Positions 1 to 8,147 of a stretch of DNA of 64,000 nt are shown here, in pieces. The position numbers and the translations under genes were made by a program. The notes below the pieces were generated by a model. The model had not been told where the DNA came from, ran no database searches, and saw only the letters and a list, made by a program, of their open reading frames with translations. How positions within the stretch are numbered: the first letter of the stretch is position 1; every line of letters begins with the position of its first letter. This stretch comes from Chryseosolibacter histidinae (GTDB taxonomy: Bacteria; Bacteroidota; Bacteroidia; Cytophagales; Cyclobacteriaceae), in assembly GCF_018598225.1 (NCBI RefSeq), contig NZ_JAHESF010000029.1, positions 1-64,000 of the forward strand, given 5' to 3'.

Positions 1-185
1 ATGTATACGCCGCCACTCACCACAATGATGTTGCAGAGCAGGGCTGTTGGTCTGATCGTTTCGTAATGTACGCCCATCACGGCCAGCAGGGCCAGGTAGC
101 TTGAGCCGCCGCCAAAACCTACGGAAGCGTAAATGAGTGCGATGGAAAAAAAGCTGACGATGAGAATGAGAAGGTCTGAGTTCAT
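1..185 (-). CDS. TauE/SafE family permease, N-terminal fragment
   Basis: This is the first 61 codons of a membrane protein that runs off the left edge. The start is the ATG whose complement lies at 183-185, and it lies 3 bp after the moaA stop, so the two genes almost certainly share a transcript. The visible protein starts MNSDLLILIVSFFSIALIYA, a first membrane helix, followed by a glycine-rich turn (VGFGGGSSYLALLAV). That turn is characteristic of the TauE/SafE (DUF81) family of sulfite, sulfoacetate or other anion exporters. A second hydrophobic stretch (ALLCNIIVVSGGVY) follows. Substrate cannot be inferred. Co-transcription with moaA might hint at oxyanion (molybdate or sulfate) handling, but that is inference only. 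Confidence 0.75.
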   Translation of the reverse strand, partial: MNSDLLILIVSFFSIALIYASVGFGGGSSYLALLAVMGVHYETIRPTALLCNIIVVSGGVY

Positions 186-188
186 TGA

Positions 189-1208
189 TTATCCGCCGAT
201 GGTAGACATGGATTCGTGTACCTGCTGATGGTCCGTTCTTCTCTGCTCAGCCTCGAATCCGTTTGCCGCGCGTTGATGGAAGGCGGCGATCAATTTTGAT
301 CTCACTTCTTCATCTGTGGCGCCTGAACGCATCAGGTCCCTGATGTTCATCACGCCGTTATCGTACAGGCACGTTTTCAGGATGCCTTGTGCCGTTACCC
401 TGACCCGGTTGCAGGTGCCGCAGAAAGTACGGCTGAAGGCTGCAATGACGCCTACATCGCCGGCGTATCCGGGAATTTTATAATTGTAAGAAGTGGAGTG
501 CGCATCGTCCCTGATCTTTTCGATGTTGGGATGTTGTGACCGGATGTGCTCCAGGATTCTGTTGTAGGTCCAGGTGAGCTTCGGGTAGTGGCTGCCTTCG
601 CCGTTGAAGGGCATCTCTTCGATGAACCTGACAGAGACAGGATGTTCTTTTGTCAGCTCCAGCATGGGCAGGATGTCTTCGGTGTTCTTGCCTTCCATCA
701 CCACGGCGTTGATCTTCACGGGGATGTTTTGCTCGAGCAGGAGGTTCAGTGTTTTGAAGGTGTTATCAAATTCATCCCGTAAGGTGATCTGTTTGAATCG
801 TTCCCGGTTCAGCGTATCGAGGCTCAGGTTCACCGAGGCGACGCCGAGCCGTTTTAGTTCCGGAATATGGGGCGCGGTAAGAATGCCGTTGGTGGTGATG
901 TGGAGATCGCGTATACCGGGGATCTCTACGATCCTCCTGATCAGCTGCATCAGGTCATTTCTTACAAACGGTTCTCCTCCTGTTAACCTGACCTTTGACA
1001 CACCCATGGCCGCCATCGTTGTTACCAGTCGTTCGATCTCTTCGAAGGTGAGCAGCTCTTTTTTCGGAAGGTATTTTATACCCTCCGCAGGCATGCAATA
1101 GAAACACCGCAGGTTACACCGGTCCGTAACCGCCAGCCTCAAATAGTTTAATGGCCTCCCGTGATTGTCGTAGATCGTATTCACTGCGTTATTTCCTTCC
1201 GTATACAT
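189..1208 (-). CDS. moaA: GTP 3',8-cyclase MoaA (radical SAM, Moco step 1)
   Basis: MoaA converts GTP to 3',8-cyclo-GTP, which MoaC then turns into cyclic pyranopterin monophosphate in the cytoplasm. The 339-residue length is normal for the family. The N-terminal SAM-binding 4Fe-4S site is the CX3CX2C motif C31-C35-C38 (CNLRCFYC). The SAM-contacting GGEP follows at 77-80. The C-terminal GTP-binding cluster is C263-X2-C266-X13-C280. The protein ends in the conserved Gly-Gly tail (STIGG) required for activity in this family. The start at 1208 places the radical SAM motif at the usual distance. It is the first gene of a minus-strand unit with the TauE-like permease. The 5' side is a divergent intergenic region with an inverted repeat. 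Identification is secure. Confidence 0.97.
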   Translation of the reverse strand: MYTEGNNAVNTIYDNHGRPLNYLRLAVTDRCNLRCFYCMPAEGIKYLPKKELLTFEEIERLVTTMAAMGVSKVRLTGGEPFVRNDLMQLIRRIVEIPGIRDLHITTNGILTAPHIPELKRLGVASVNLSLDTLNRERFKQITLRDEFDNTFKTLNLLLEQNIPVKINAVVMEGKNTEDILPMLELTKEHPVSVRFIEEMPFNGEGSHYPKLTWTYNRILEHIRSQHPNIEKIRDDAHSTSYNYKIPGYAGDVGVIAAFSRTFCGTCNRVRVTAQGILKTCLYDNGVMNIRDLMRSGATDEEVRSKLIAAFHQRAANGFEAEQRRTDHQQVHESMSTIGG

Positions 1209-1210
1209 CG

Positions 1211-1362
1211 AACAGGATTAACAGGATTTGCTGGATGAATGCCTATCCGTAGTCCCTTCAATCCTGTCTAAAGATAAAAGGTTTAATTTAGTTATCCTGC
1301 AATCCTGAAAATCCATTATCCATTTAATCCTGTTAATCTAGTCAATCCTTTAATCCTGGTTA
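1211..1362. repeat. ACAGGATTA-type inverted simple-repeat pair between moaA and moaD
   Basis: The words AACAGGATTAACAGGATT (1211-1228) and AATCCTGTTAATC (1326-1338) are reverse complements over 13 bp (1216-1228 with 1326-1338). Weaker copies of AATCCTG occur at 1258-1264, 1303-1309 and 1351-1357. The pair brackets about 100 bp of unique DNA in the divergent moaA/moaD spacer, so any promoters of both genes lie inside or at its edge. It has the same architecture as the other word families in the window. No transposase or target duplication is visible. Confidence 0.6.
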
Positions 1363-1392
1363 TATTTGGCCCTGGAACGCAATGTTTTAATT

Positions 1393-1644
1393 ATGGAAGT
1401 CACGTCAAGATACAAGGTAAGAGCTTTCGGTATTACGAAAGACATCATTGGGGGGAAGGAAACGGTGGTTGAGATGGAGGGGAGCACAGTAGGTGAATTG
1501 AGGCGGTACCTTGTCTCAAGGTATCCGTCGCTCACGGGACTGCGGTCGCTTTTTATCGCGGTGAATCACACCTATGCTGAAGATGCCCAGGGTTTGAGCG
1601 AAGCCGATGAGATCGCCCTCATACCCCCGGTTAGTGGGGGGTAA
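1393..1644 (+). CDS. moaD: Molybdopterin synthase small subunit MoaD
   Basis: This is a ubiquitin-fold sulfur carrier of 83 residues. Its C-terminal Gly-Gly is thiocarboxylated and donates sulfur to MoaE for molybdopterin synthesis. The sequence shows the family's ALIPPVSGG ending and a central ITKDIIGGKE...TVGELRRYL beta-grasp region. An in-frame TTG at 1366 would extend it by nine residues, but the ATG at 1393 fits the family's usual length and N-terminal beta-strand (MEVTSRYKVRAFG). It precedes moaE by 144 bp on the same strand. The activating adenylyltransferase MoeB is not in the window, so it must be encoded elsewhere. Confidence 0.9.
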   Translation: MEVTSRYKVRAFGITKDIIGGKETVVEMEGSTVGELRRYLVSRYPSLTGLRSLFIAVNHTYAEDAQGLSEADEIALIPPVSGG

Positions 1645-1788
1645 GGCCGGTTCAAAAAGCGTATGTGTAGAGCGATCGCCTGGCGCAACCGGCAAGCGTT
1701 CCTCATTTATGAAGTTAATCCTTGATATTTGGTGGTGATATGCCTACATTGACATAACACCGTTTAATGTAAATCAACCTATCTGCTT

Positions 1789-2223
1789 ATGATCAAAATC
1801 ACAGAAAAAGCAATTGATGTACAGAAGGTCATCGATACTGCCTGCAGCCTGGGAGCTGGGGCAGTAAATGTTTTTATAGGTACCGTTCGCAATACAGCGC
1901 ATGCCAAGAATGTGCTGTGGCTGGAATATGAAGCATATGAATCCATGGCTGTGGCGGAGATCAAAAAGATCGTCGACGAGGCGTCTCACCGATGGCCATT
2001 GCTGGGTTCGGGCGTTAGCCACCGCATCGGAACATTGAAGCCGGGAGAGGTATCTGTAGTGGTAGCGGTTTCAACACCGCACAGGCGTGATTCTTTTGAG
2101 GCGTGTCAGTTTATTATCGATAACCTGAAGGAGAAGGCACCCATCTGGAAAAAAGAAGTATTCGAAGATGGTGAAGAATGGATCTCAGCTCAACCGGTTC
2201 GCGCCGTTGAAGCTCAGAGCTGA
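1789..2223 (+). CDS. moaE: Molybdopterin synthase catalytic subunit MoaE
   Basis: MoaE forms a heterotetramer with MoaD and inserts two sulfurs into cyclic pyranopterin monophosphate. The 144-residue sequence has the family landmarks in order: GAVNVFIGTVR (24-34), LEYEAYESMA (45-54), HRIG (78-81), STPHRR (95-100) and DNLKEKAPIWKKE (111-123). Lys114 and Lys121 have the same seven-residue spacing as the two catalytic lysines of the E. coli enzyme (K119 and K126). The gene directly follows moaD on the plus strand. A hairpin with a T-run downstream (2385-2419) could terminate the moaD-moaE transcript. Confidence 0.95.
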   Translation: MIKITEKAIDVQKVIDTACSLGAGAVNVFIGTVRNTAHAKNVLWLEYEAYESMAVAEIKKIVDEASHRWPLLGSGVSHRIGTLKPGEVSVVVAVSTPHRRDSFEACQFIIDNLKEKAPIWKKEVFEDGEEWISAQPVRAVEAQS

Positions 2224-2354
2224 TAATAGATAATGATGCTCGTAGTGACCACAACGATGGATACCACCAGCGCTGTGACCAAAATGAGAATGAGATTTCT
2301 ATTAATGGGATTCGATAAGATGTCGGAATTTGAATTTTTGCTCACGGTTTTCAT
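2214..2354 (-). CDS. Possible small single-pass membrane protein
   Basis: This is an open frame of 46 codons starting MKTVSKNSNSDILSNPINRN and then one strongly hydrophobic helix rich in Leu, Ile and Val, ending IIIYYQL. It has the positive-inside pattern of a short membrane protein (Lys and Arg before the helix, tyrosines after it). A longer start at 2399 is possible but would run into the terminator-like hairpin. The last 10 bases overlap the end of moaE in antisense. No family is recognised. It could equally be a chance frame, although the compositional split between a polar head and a clean transmembrane stretch is more orderly than the overlapping plus-strand frame. Confidence 0.3.
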   Translation of the reverse strand: MKTVSKNSNSDILSNPINRNLILILVTALVVSIVVVTTSIIIYYQL

Positions 2355-2384
2355 AAAGCCAAGGGGATTAGACACTATCAGAAC

Positions 2385-2419
2385 AAAGGGGAACAACAAT
2401 CGTTCCCTTTTTCATTTTT
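2385..2419 (+). terminator. Candidate intrinsic terminator after moaE
   Basis: An imperfect stem AAAGGGGAAC (2385-2394) pairs with GTTCCCTTT (2402-2410) around a 7-base loop, with one G-T pair. It is followed by a T-rich tract TTTTTCATTTTT on the plus strand. It lies 162 bases after the moaE stop and fits a rho-independent terminator for moaD-moaE. Confidence 0.5.
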
Positions 2420-2423
2420 ATAA

Positions 2424-2861
2424 ACACGTCACTTCCGTGGCCACGATCATCAGGCCCCGATCGTTTTGCCTGAAAAAAGAACGATTTGCTTGAAGCTGCA
2501 CCTTGAAGAGATCCTTCAACTGCTTATGAAAGAAGAAGTTACTTTCCAACCTTCAACCTGCTCTCAAGCCACGAGCCTTTTCGGGGTTCAGCTGTCTATA
2601 AATCCGGTGAAATACGCGTGATGATTTCAGATAAAAGCGGGTCAACATGTCGAACTGTCCCATTATAACGCAGTGGTTATCCGCAGATGGGAATCAGTAG
2701 GCGGTAGGCAATCCCGATAGCTATCGGGACCGATCGCAGGCGATCGGGACAGTAGGCAAAGGACGAGTTACAGCCAATTCCGGTAAGCTTCGTATGGAAA
2801 CGCAGCACAGTCTTGTACCTCAACGCCCGCCCATTGCCTATTGATCATTGCCTACTGCCTA
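2424..2861. repeat. Gene-free spacer with GTAGGCAAT inverted arms and an 18 bp palindrome
   Basis: No gene was found here. The left arm CAGTAGGCGGTAGGCAAT (2695-2712) and right arm ATTGCCTACTGCCTACTA (2847-2864) are inverted and match at 16 of 18 positions. The TAG stop codon of the potassium channel (complement at 2862-2864) is the first base triplet of the right arm read on its own strand. Just inside the left arm is a perfect 18 bp palindrome, TCCCGATAGCTATCGGGA (2712-2729), followed by a related inverted pair CGATCGCAGGCGATCG (2731-2746). A sister palindrome with one mismatch recurs at 27999-28016. Confidence 0.6.
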
Positions 2862-3668
2862 CTATTCATGTAGTTCTCCCCCGCAGTGAGGGCAGCGTTT
2901 GTACTTCTTCTTGTTGCCGTGAAGGTGGTCGGTGAGTCCTGACGACAAGATACCTGCAGGCAATGCAAACAGGCCGATCCCGAGTATGGCGATGGCGCCG
3001 CCGAGGATCCTTCCTAAGGTGGTGCTGGGGATCATGTCGCCATAACCTACGGTGGTAAGCGTTTCAATGCCCCACCACATGGTGGCCGGGATGCTCGAGA
3101 ATTTTTCGGGTTGCGCGTCGTGCTCCACATAATACATGATCGTGGACACCATCACCAGCAGGAACACGATGAACATCACGCTTAACACGATCTGCTCCTT
3201 GCGCTCGCGCAGCACCGCCTGGATCAGGTTCAGCGCTTTCAGGTAACGGGCGATCTTCAGCACCCTGATGAGCCTGAACAGCCTGATCACCCGGATGAAC
3301 CGGAGGTCAACGGGTACAAGGTTGAGCGCAATGCTGACGTAGTAGGGAAGGATCGAAAAAAGATCGATGATGGACATAGTGGAAATTCCGTACTGCAACC
3401 TTTTCAGCCTGAACTTTGCAAACTTCGGATTCTCCGGGGCTGTCCATATGCGTAATGCGTATTCTATGGTGAAGATCACCACCGAGAAGTATTCGATCTC
3501 GTGAAAGAAATCGGCATACACCTCGTTGATCTCCTTCACTGACTCGAGGATGATGGCTACGATGTTGAGAAAAATGAGCGTGATCAGAAGAAGCTCGATG
3601 GCTTTGGAGGCACGGCTTCCGGAAGCAGACGGTTCGAGCAGGTTAAAAACCCATTTTCTTAATCTCAT
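2862..3668 (-). CDS. Voltage-gated-type potassium channel (6TM, Kv-like)
   Basis: This 268-residue inner-membrane protein has the layout of a bacterial Kv/KvAP-type subunit. A hydrophobic S1 (about 25-43), S2 (about 60-75) and S3 (about 98-118) are followed by an S4 voltage-sensor helix with positive residues every third position (R123, R126, R129, R132, R135). Then come S5 (158-181), a pore loop with MWWGIETLTTVGYGDMIP containing the selectivity filter TVGYG (206-210), and S6 (219-243). The C-terminus ends KRCPHCGGELHE, a short zinc-ribbon-like pair of cysteines rather than an RCK domain. It sits between moaE and moaC on the minus strand, 29 bp after moaC, so it may be transcribed with moaC. 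Ion selectivity for potassium follows from the filter. Confidence 0.9.
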   Translation of the reverse strand: MRLRKWVFNLLEPSASGSRASKAIELLLITLIFLNIVAIILESVKEINEVYADFFHEIEYFSVVIFTIEYALRIWTAPENPKFAKFRLKRLQYGISTMSIIDLFSILPYYVSIALNLVPVDLRFIRVIRLFRLIRVLKIARYLKALNLIQAVLRERKEQIVLSVMFIVFLLVMVSTIMYYVEHDAQPEKFSSIPATMWWGIETLTTVGYGDMIPSTTLGRILGGAIAILGIGLFALPAGILSSGLTDHLHGNKKKYKRCPHCGGELHE

Positions 3669-3697
3669 GTGGCTCAGGTAAGGGGGTTATTCGTTGT

Positions 3698-4174
3698 TTA
3701 AAATTTAAAATCTTTTTTTCCTCCGGTCTTTTCCAACAGCCTCACTTCCCTGATCACGATGTGATGAGACATCGCCTTGCACATATCGTAAACCGTGAGC
3801 GCGGCAACCGTAGCTGCCGTGAGCGCCTCCATCTCCACACCCGTTTTGGCCGACAGGGTGGCGGTGCTGGTGATCACAATGTTCTCGCCTTCAGCTTTGA
3901 TCTCTACGCTGCAATCTTCCAGCCCCAGCGGATGGCAGAGGGGGATCAGGTCTGATGTTTTCTTGGCCCCCATAATGCCCGCCAGGATCGCGGTTTGGAA
4001 CACGGGGCCTTTTTTGGTTTGCAGCTCCTGCTGATCGATCTGTGCCATGATCTCGCTGCCAACGTGCACAATAGCCTGCGCCCGGGCTGTACGCCGTGTG
4101 ATCGCCTTTTCCGATACGTCCACCATGGCAGGATTACCGGTGGTATCAATGTGCGTAAGTTTCCTGTTTTTCAT
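3698..4174 (-). CDS. moaC: Cyclic pyranopterin monophosphate synthase MoaC
   Basis: MoaC rearranges 3',8-cyclo-GTP into cyclic pyranopterin monophosphate, the second half of Moco step 1. The 158-residue protein carries the family signatures MVDVSEK (17-23), [20 protein letters not shown] (56-75, the oligomer core), LCHPL (79-83), KTGVEMEAL (110-118) and YDMCKA (129-134). Asp130 and Lys133 correspond to the catalytic pair D128 and K131 of the E. coli enzyme by identical spacing. It is divergent from moeA with only 73 bp between the two starts, which must hold both promoters. I could not pick a clear promoter there. Confidence 0.96.
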   Translation of the reverse strand: MKNRKLTHIDTTGNPAMVDVSEKAITRRTARAQAIVHVGSEIMAQIDQQELQTKKGPVFQTAILAGIMGAKKTSDLIPLCHPLGLEDCSVEIKAEGENIVITSTATLSAKTGVEMEALTAATVAALTVYDMCKAMSHHIVIREVRLLEKTGGKKDFKF

Positions 4175-4247
4175 CCTAAATTGGGCCCTCCGGGGGGCAC
4201 TGGATCGCCCGGAACAGGCTAAAATCCAAAATTAACAATATTTTAAA

Positions 4248-5441
4248 ATGATCAGTGTTCAGGAGGCTTCCGCCAGCATTTTATCTCATTTATACAAACC
4301 CGATACAAGAAGGGTACCCCTGCAGGAAGCGGTAGGCTCGGTGCTTGCTGAACCCGTTACCGCTGACCGCGATTTTCCTCCGTTCCACCGCGTTACCATG
4401 GATGGCATTGCCATCGCCTTCGATGCCTGGGAGAAGGGCAAAAGAACATTCCTCATCGAGGGTACCCAGGCTGCGGGAGAGCCAAAGAAAACACTGACGA
4501 GTGCGGAGAACGCCCTTGAAGTAATGACCGGCGCCATGCTGCCAGCAGGCACAGATACCGTTGTGCGGTATGAAGACCTTGCGATCGAGTCACCCAATGC
4601 CACGATCACCGTTGATAACATCACCCGCGGACAAAGCGTGCACCGCCAGGGCCAGGACGCCGCCAGCGGTGAGGTATTATTATCGCCGAACATGATCCTT
4701 TCCCCCGCCGAGATAGCCGTGCTGGCATCCGTGGGAAAAACGGTGGTGAAAATAAAGAACTATCCGCGTACGGCTGTGATCGCCAGCGGCGACGAGCTGG
4801 TGGAGGTGGGGCAGACACCCTTGCCGCACCAGATCAGGCGCTCCAACACATACGCCATCGAAGCAGCCATGAAGACCCTGGGCTGGAAAGGCGACCAGTT
4901 TCATCTGCCTGACGACAAAGACACGCTTCGCCGGTCATTGGAAAAGATCCTGAAGCAATACGATAGCGTGATCCTGTCAGGCGGCGTATCGCAGGGCAAG
5001 TTCGATTTTATTCCAGGTGTGCTGGAGTCGCTCGGGGTGAAAAAGGTCTTTCACCAGGTGAGCCAGCGGCCGGGGAAGCCGCTCTGGTTCGGAGCATCGC
5101 CGGAAGGAAAAACTGCTTTTGCCCTGCCGGGGAACCCCGTGTCAACGTTCATGTGTTTCTACCGGTATATCCTTCCCTGGTTATGGACGAGTCTCGGAAT
5201 AGAGCCGCGGCAGGAATACGCCGTGCTGGCAGAAGATTTTACGTTTAAACCCCAGCTAACCTATTTTCTGCAGGTAAGTGTTAAAAATGACGGCGGCATG
5301 CTGATGGCGTATCCTGATGCTGGGGGCGGATCGGGCGATTTTGCCAACCTGAAGAAGATCGATGGCTTCCTGGAGTTGCCAATGGAACGGTCGGAATTCA
5401 AGGCCGGAGAGTCATTACCTTTTATCCCTTTCCGGGCATAG
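4248..5441 (+). CDS. moeA: Molybdopterin molybdotransferase MoeA
   Basis: MoeA inserts molybdate into adenylated molybdopterin, the last common step of Moco synthesis. The 397-residue length is typical. Family landmarks in order are FPPFHRVTMDGIAI (43-56), MTGAMLPAGTDTVVRYED (93-110), SGDELV (180-185), SGGVSQGKFDF (244-254, the MoCF-like nucleotide/pterin-binding loop), RPGKP (274-278) and LPGNPVS (293-299). The C-terminal domain IV is present. MogA/MoaB-type adenylyltransferase is not in the window. The gene is divergent from moaC. Confidence 0.95.
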   Translation: MISVQEASASILSHLYKPDTRRVPLQEAVGSVLAEPVTADRDFPPFHRVTMDGIAIAFDAWEKGKRTFLIEGTQAAGEPKKTLTSAENALEVMTGAMLPAGTDTVVRYEDLAIESPNATITVDNITRGQSVHRQGQDAASGEVLLSPNMILSPAEIAVLASVGKTVVKIKNYPRTAVIASGDELVEVGQTPLPHQIRRSNTYAIEAAMKTLGWKGDQFHLPDDKDTLRRSLEKILKQYDSVILSGGVSQGKFDFIPGVLESLGVKKVFHQVSQRPGKPLWFGASPEGKTAFALPGNPVSTFMCFYRYILPWLWTSLGIEPRQEYAVLAEDFTFKPQLTYFLQVSVKNDGGMLMAYPDAGGGSGDFANLKKIDGFLELPMERSEFKAGESLPFIPFRA

Positions 5442-5463
5442 AAAATAGATTAAATTTGCAATT

Positions 5464-5557
5464 CTTTGGCCACAAAGGCACTAAGAACACCAAGCAATCA
5501 CAAAGGAATTTCACCTTCGTGTCTTATAAGTGATCTTTGTGTCTTCGTGGCGAACAT
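5464..5557. repeat. Inverted CACAAAGGCAC / CTTTGTGTCTTCGTGGC repeat upstream of ffh
   Basis: The left word TTTGGCCACAAAGGCACTAAG (from 5465) and the right words CTTCGTGTCTTA (5515-5526) and CTTTGTGTCTTCGTGGCGAA (5535-5554) are imperfect reverse complements in the moeA-ffh spacer. This word is one I associate with intergenic repeats in many environmental bacterial genomes (recollection, not checked). It sits within 40 bases of the ffh start, so it probably contributes to the ffh leader RNA. Confidence 0.5.
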
Positions 5558-5593
5558 TCGAAGCAAGGCTTAATACAAGAATTCAGAAAGAAC

Positions 5594-6925
5594 ATGTTTG
5601 ATAATTTAAGTTTAAAACTCGAAAAAGCTTTTCAGACACTGAAGGGCCAGGGCAGCATCACCGAGATCAACGTGGCATCAACCGTGAAGGAGATCCGCAA
5701 GGCGCTGATCGATGCCGACGTTAACTTTAAGGTTGCCAAGGAAGTTACTGACGAAATAAAGGAAAAAGCCCTGGGACAGGATGTGCTCACCGCCATCTCG
5801 CCGGGACAGTTGCTGATCAAGATCACCAACGACGAGCTCACCACCCTCATGGGCGGGCAGAGCGAAGATATCCGCATCGAGGGCAGTCCGGCCATTATCC
5901 TCATTGCCGGTTTGCAGGGTTCGGGTAAAACAACCTTCTCGGGCAAGCTTGCCAACTACCTGAAGAAGCAGGGACGCCAGGTGCTTTTAACAGCGTGTGA
6001 TATCTACCGCCCGGCGGCGATCGACCAGTTGAAAGTGCTGGGCGAGCAGGTCGGTGTTGAAGTATACGCAGAGCCCGAGAACAAAGACGCGGTGAAGATC
6101 GCGAAGGCGGCCATCGAGCACGCGAAGAAAAACAATCACCGCGTAGTGATCGTCGACACAGCCGGACGTCTTGCTGTAGATGAGGAAATGATGAATGAGA
6201 TCGCGCGGCTGAAGGATGCCCTCAAACCCTCGGAGACACTGTTCGTGGTCGATTCCATGACAGGTCAGGATGCGGTGAACACGGCGAAGGCCTTCAACGA
6301 CCGTCTCGACTTCAACGGTGTGGTGCTCACCAAGCTCGACGGTGATTCACGTGGTGGAGCAGCGTTGTCTATCAGAAGGGTAGTGGAGAAGCCCATCAAG
6401 TTCATCAGCACAGGTGAGAAGATGGAAGCCATTGACCGCTTCTATCCTGATCGTATGGCGAGCCGGATCCTCGGCATGGGTGACGTGATCTCGCTGGTGG
6501 AGAAAGCGCAGATGGCTTATGACGAGGAAGAGGCCAAACGACTCAGCAAAAAGATCCGCAAGAACCAGTTCGATTTTAACGACTTCCTTCAGCAGCTGGA
6601 GCAGGTGAAGAAAATGGGTAACATGAAAGACCTGCTGAGCATGATCCCCGGTATGGGCAAAGCCATGAAAGGTGTCGACATCGACGATAATTCTTTCAAA
6701 CCCATCGAGGCGATCATACGGTCGATGACCATGGCCGAACGCGAGAACCCTGACATTATCAACGGAAGCCGCAAGAACAGGATCTCGAAGGGAAGTGGCA
6801 GATCGGTACAGGAGGTGAACAACCTGCTCAAACAATTCAATGACATGCGCAAGCTGATGAAGACCATGAACAAAATGGGTGGAGGCAAACGTGCGCTGTC
6901 GGCCCTGAATCCGTTTGGACGTTAG
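5594..6925 (+). CDS. ffh: Signal recognition particle protein Ffh (SRP54)
   Basis: Ffh binds 4.5S RNA and signal sequences and delivers ribosomes to FtsY at the membrane. The 443-residue protein has an N domain (1-95), a GTPase G domain with P-loop GLQGSGKTT (106-114), DTAGR (188-192) and TKLDGDSRGGAALS (246-259), and a methionine-rich M domain (about 320-435). The M domain contains MIPGMGKAMKG and a KNRISKGSGRSVQEVN RNA-contact segment. The open frame extends 19 codons further upstream, but the ATG at 5594 gives the canonical start MFDNLSLKLEKAF. A strong terminator follows 96 bp after the stop. Confidence 0.97.
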   Translation: MFDNLSLKLEKAFQTLKGQGSITEINVASTVKEIRKALIDADVNFKVAKEVTDEIKEKALGQDVLTAISPGQLLIKITNDELTTLMGGQSEDIRIEGSPAIILIAGLQGSGKTTFSGKLANYLKKQGRQVLLTACDIYRPAAIDQLKVLGEQVGVEVYAEPENKDAVKIAKAAIEHAKKNNHRVVIVDTAGRLAVDEEMMNEIARLKDALKPSETLFVVDSMTGQDAVNTAKAFNDRLDFNGVVLTKLDGDSRGGAALSIRRVVEKPIKFISTGEKMEAIDRFYPDRMASRILGMGDVISLVEKAQMAYDEEEAKRLSKKIRKNQFDFNDFLQQLEQVKKMGNMKDLLSMIPGMGKAMKGVDIDDNSFKPIEAIIRSMTMAERENPDIINGSRKNRISKGSGRSVQEVNNLLKQFNDMRKLMKTMNKMGGGKRALSALNPFGR

Positions 6926-7017
6926 TTGTGCGGTTCAATTTTCGTCTGTCCGGTAAAACCTTTCTTTTGATTTATGCGTTTTACCTATAGTTTACAGGTA
7001 ATTCTTTTTTATACATA

Positions 7018-7055
7018 AAATGCCCTTCCCGGGATTTCCCGGGAGGGGCTTTTTA
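7018..7055 (+). terminator. Strong intrinsic terminator after ffh
   Basis: A 13 bp stem (7022-7034 GCCCTTCCCGGGA with 7037-7049 TCCCGGGAGGGGC, one G-T pair) with a 2-base apex is followed directly by TTTTT. A matching A-rich stretch before the stem makes it potentially bidirectional, but the next gene is also on the plus strand. Confidence 0.85.
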
Positions 7056-7081
7056 CATTAAAACCTCTAAATCTGTCCACC

Positions 7082-7600
7082 ATGAGAATTCTGAGGGCTT
7101 TTTTTCTGCCGACGGTTGCCGCCAGCATCTTGTTTCTGCCTGTATTCGCACAGGAAAAACCATTGAGCCCTAAAGAAACCGTGAAGGGTGTGGTCGGCGG
7201 TGTTGTCACCGAAGTGGTGTACTGCCGGCCTTCAGCGCGTGGGCGGAAGATGGTGGGCGGAAAAGATCCCTATGGTCAGGTGTGGAGAACAGGTGCCAAC
7301 GAAGCCACTACCATCGAATTTGATAAAGATGTGCTGATAGAGGGGAAGCGGCTTGAAGAAGGTAAGTACGCGCTCTTCACCATTCCCGGAGAAACCTCGT
7401 GGACCATTATTTTCAACAAGGGCTGGAAAGATGCCTGGGGCGCATACGACTATAAACAAAGCGACGATGTTCTGCGTGTTACCGTGAAGTCGCAGAAGCC
7501 AAAACAATTCGTGGAAACTTTTACCATCACACCTGAGACCGACCGGGTCAGCCTCACCTGGGAAAATTTTTATGTCGCTTTCCGGGTAAAGGCGCAATAA
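7082..7600 (+). CDS. Secreted DUF2911 family protein
   Basis: This 172-residue protein has a signal peptide (MRILRAFFLPTVAASILFLPVFA, likely cut before QEKPLSP). The mature part has the DUF2911 pattern: VEVVYCRPSARGRKM near the start (about 45-57), then VWRTGANEATTIEF (about 68-81), GKYALFTIPG (about 96-105) and WTIIFNKGWKDAWGAYDY (about 108-125). The family is common in Bacteroidota and Acidobacteria, is predicted to be periplasmic, and has no assigned biochemical role. It lies alone between the ffh terminator and the rimB-rimK pair. Confidence 0.85.
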   Translation: MRILRAFFLPTVAASILFLPVFAQEKPLSPKETVKGVVGGVVTEVVYCRPSARGRKMVGGKDPYGQVWRTGANEATTIEFDKDVLIEGKRLEEGKYALFTIPGETSWTIIFNKGWKDAWGAYDYKQSDDVLRVTVKSQKPKQFVETFTITPETDRVSLTWENFYVAFRVKAQ

Positions 7601-7678
7601 CCAACGGTCAAAAAAAATTAACACGAAGGTCATCATGCAAGGGGCTTTTTTTTAGCATATTGGAATAAAAAAAAGGCA

Positions 7679-8128
7679 ATGCACGTCCTGGGGAGATACG
7701 ACCGGGTAGACTTACCGGAACTCGGGCTTTACAATATCCACGCCAAGGTAGACACCGGTGCATATACCTGCTGCCTGCACTGCCAGAAGGCTGAAGTTAT
7801 AGATGGCAGGCTTGAATTTATCCTGCTGGACGAAGAACATCCTGAATTTACCGGAATGAAGTTCGTTTTCAGGGACTTCGAAAAAAAAGACATCAAAAAT
7901 TCTTTCGGCGAAGTTGAAAAAAGGTTTGTCATTGTAACAACCATCAAGATCTTCGAAGAAGAGATCACCGCTGAATTTTCATTGAGCAACAGGGGATCGC
8001 TTAAATTCCCGATACTGATCGGGCGCAAGATTTTAAGGGACAGGTTCCTGATCGATGTCAAGAAAAAAAATTTATCTTACAAAGAGAAGCGCAGATTAAA
8101 GCGCATGCAGAAGCGCAAAACGCTCTAA
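7679..8128 (+). CDS. rimB: RimB-like retropepsin-type protease (former ATP-dependent zinc protease family)
   Basis: This 149-residue cytoplasmic protein belongs to the Zn_protease/RimB family, now understood as retropepsin-like aspartic proteases. The active-site segment is [15 protein letters not shown] (21-35), with catalytic Asp25 in the DTG triplet where homologues read KIDTGARTSALHA. The second family motif is PILIGRKIL (111-119). The C-terminus is strongly basic ([20 protein letters not shown]), suggesting RNA or ribosome contact. In Pseudomonas, RimB removes glutamates from ribosomal protein S6 after RimK adds them. The gene is 19 bp upstream of rimK, which supports the same partnership here. 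The cysteine-rich active-site flank (CCLHC) is unusual. Confidence 0.82.
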   Translation: MHVLGRYDRVDLPELGLYNIHAKVDTGAYTCCLHCQKAEVIDGRLEFILLDEEHPEFTGMKFVFRDFEKKDIKNSFGEVEKRFVIVTTIKIFEEEITAEFSLSNRGSLKFPILIGRKILRDRFLIDVKKKNLSYKEKRRLKRMQKRKTL

Positions 8129-8147
8129 ACCACTTTCGACTCCTTTT

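Noticed and set aside
1211-1362. Insertion-sequence ends
   Set aside because: No transposase in the window, imperfect repeats only 13 bp long, no visible target duplication, and the spacer is far too short for an IS.
2233-2493. An 86-codon plus-strand frame after moaE
   Set aside because: Runs through the terminator-like hairpin, has no start context, and is a weaker candidate than the minus-strand membrane frame it overlaps.
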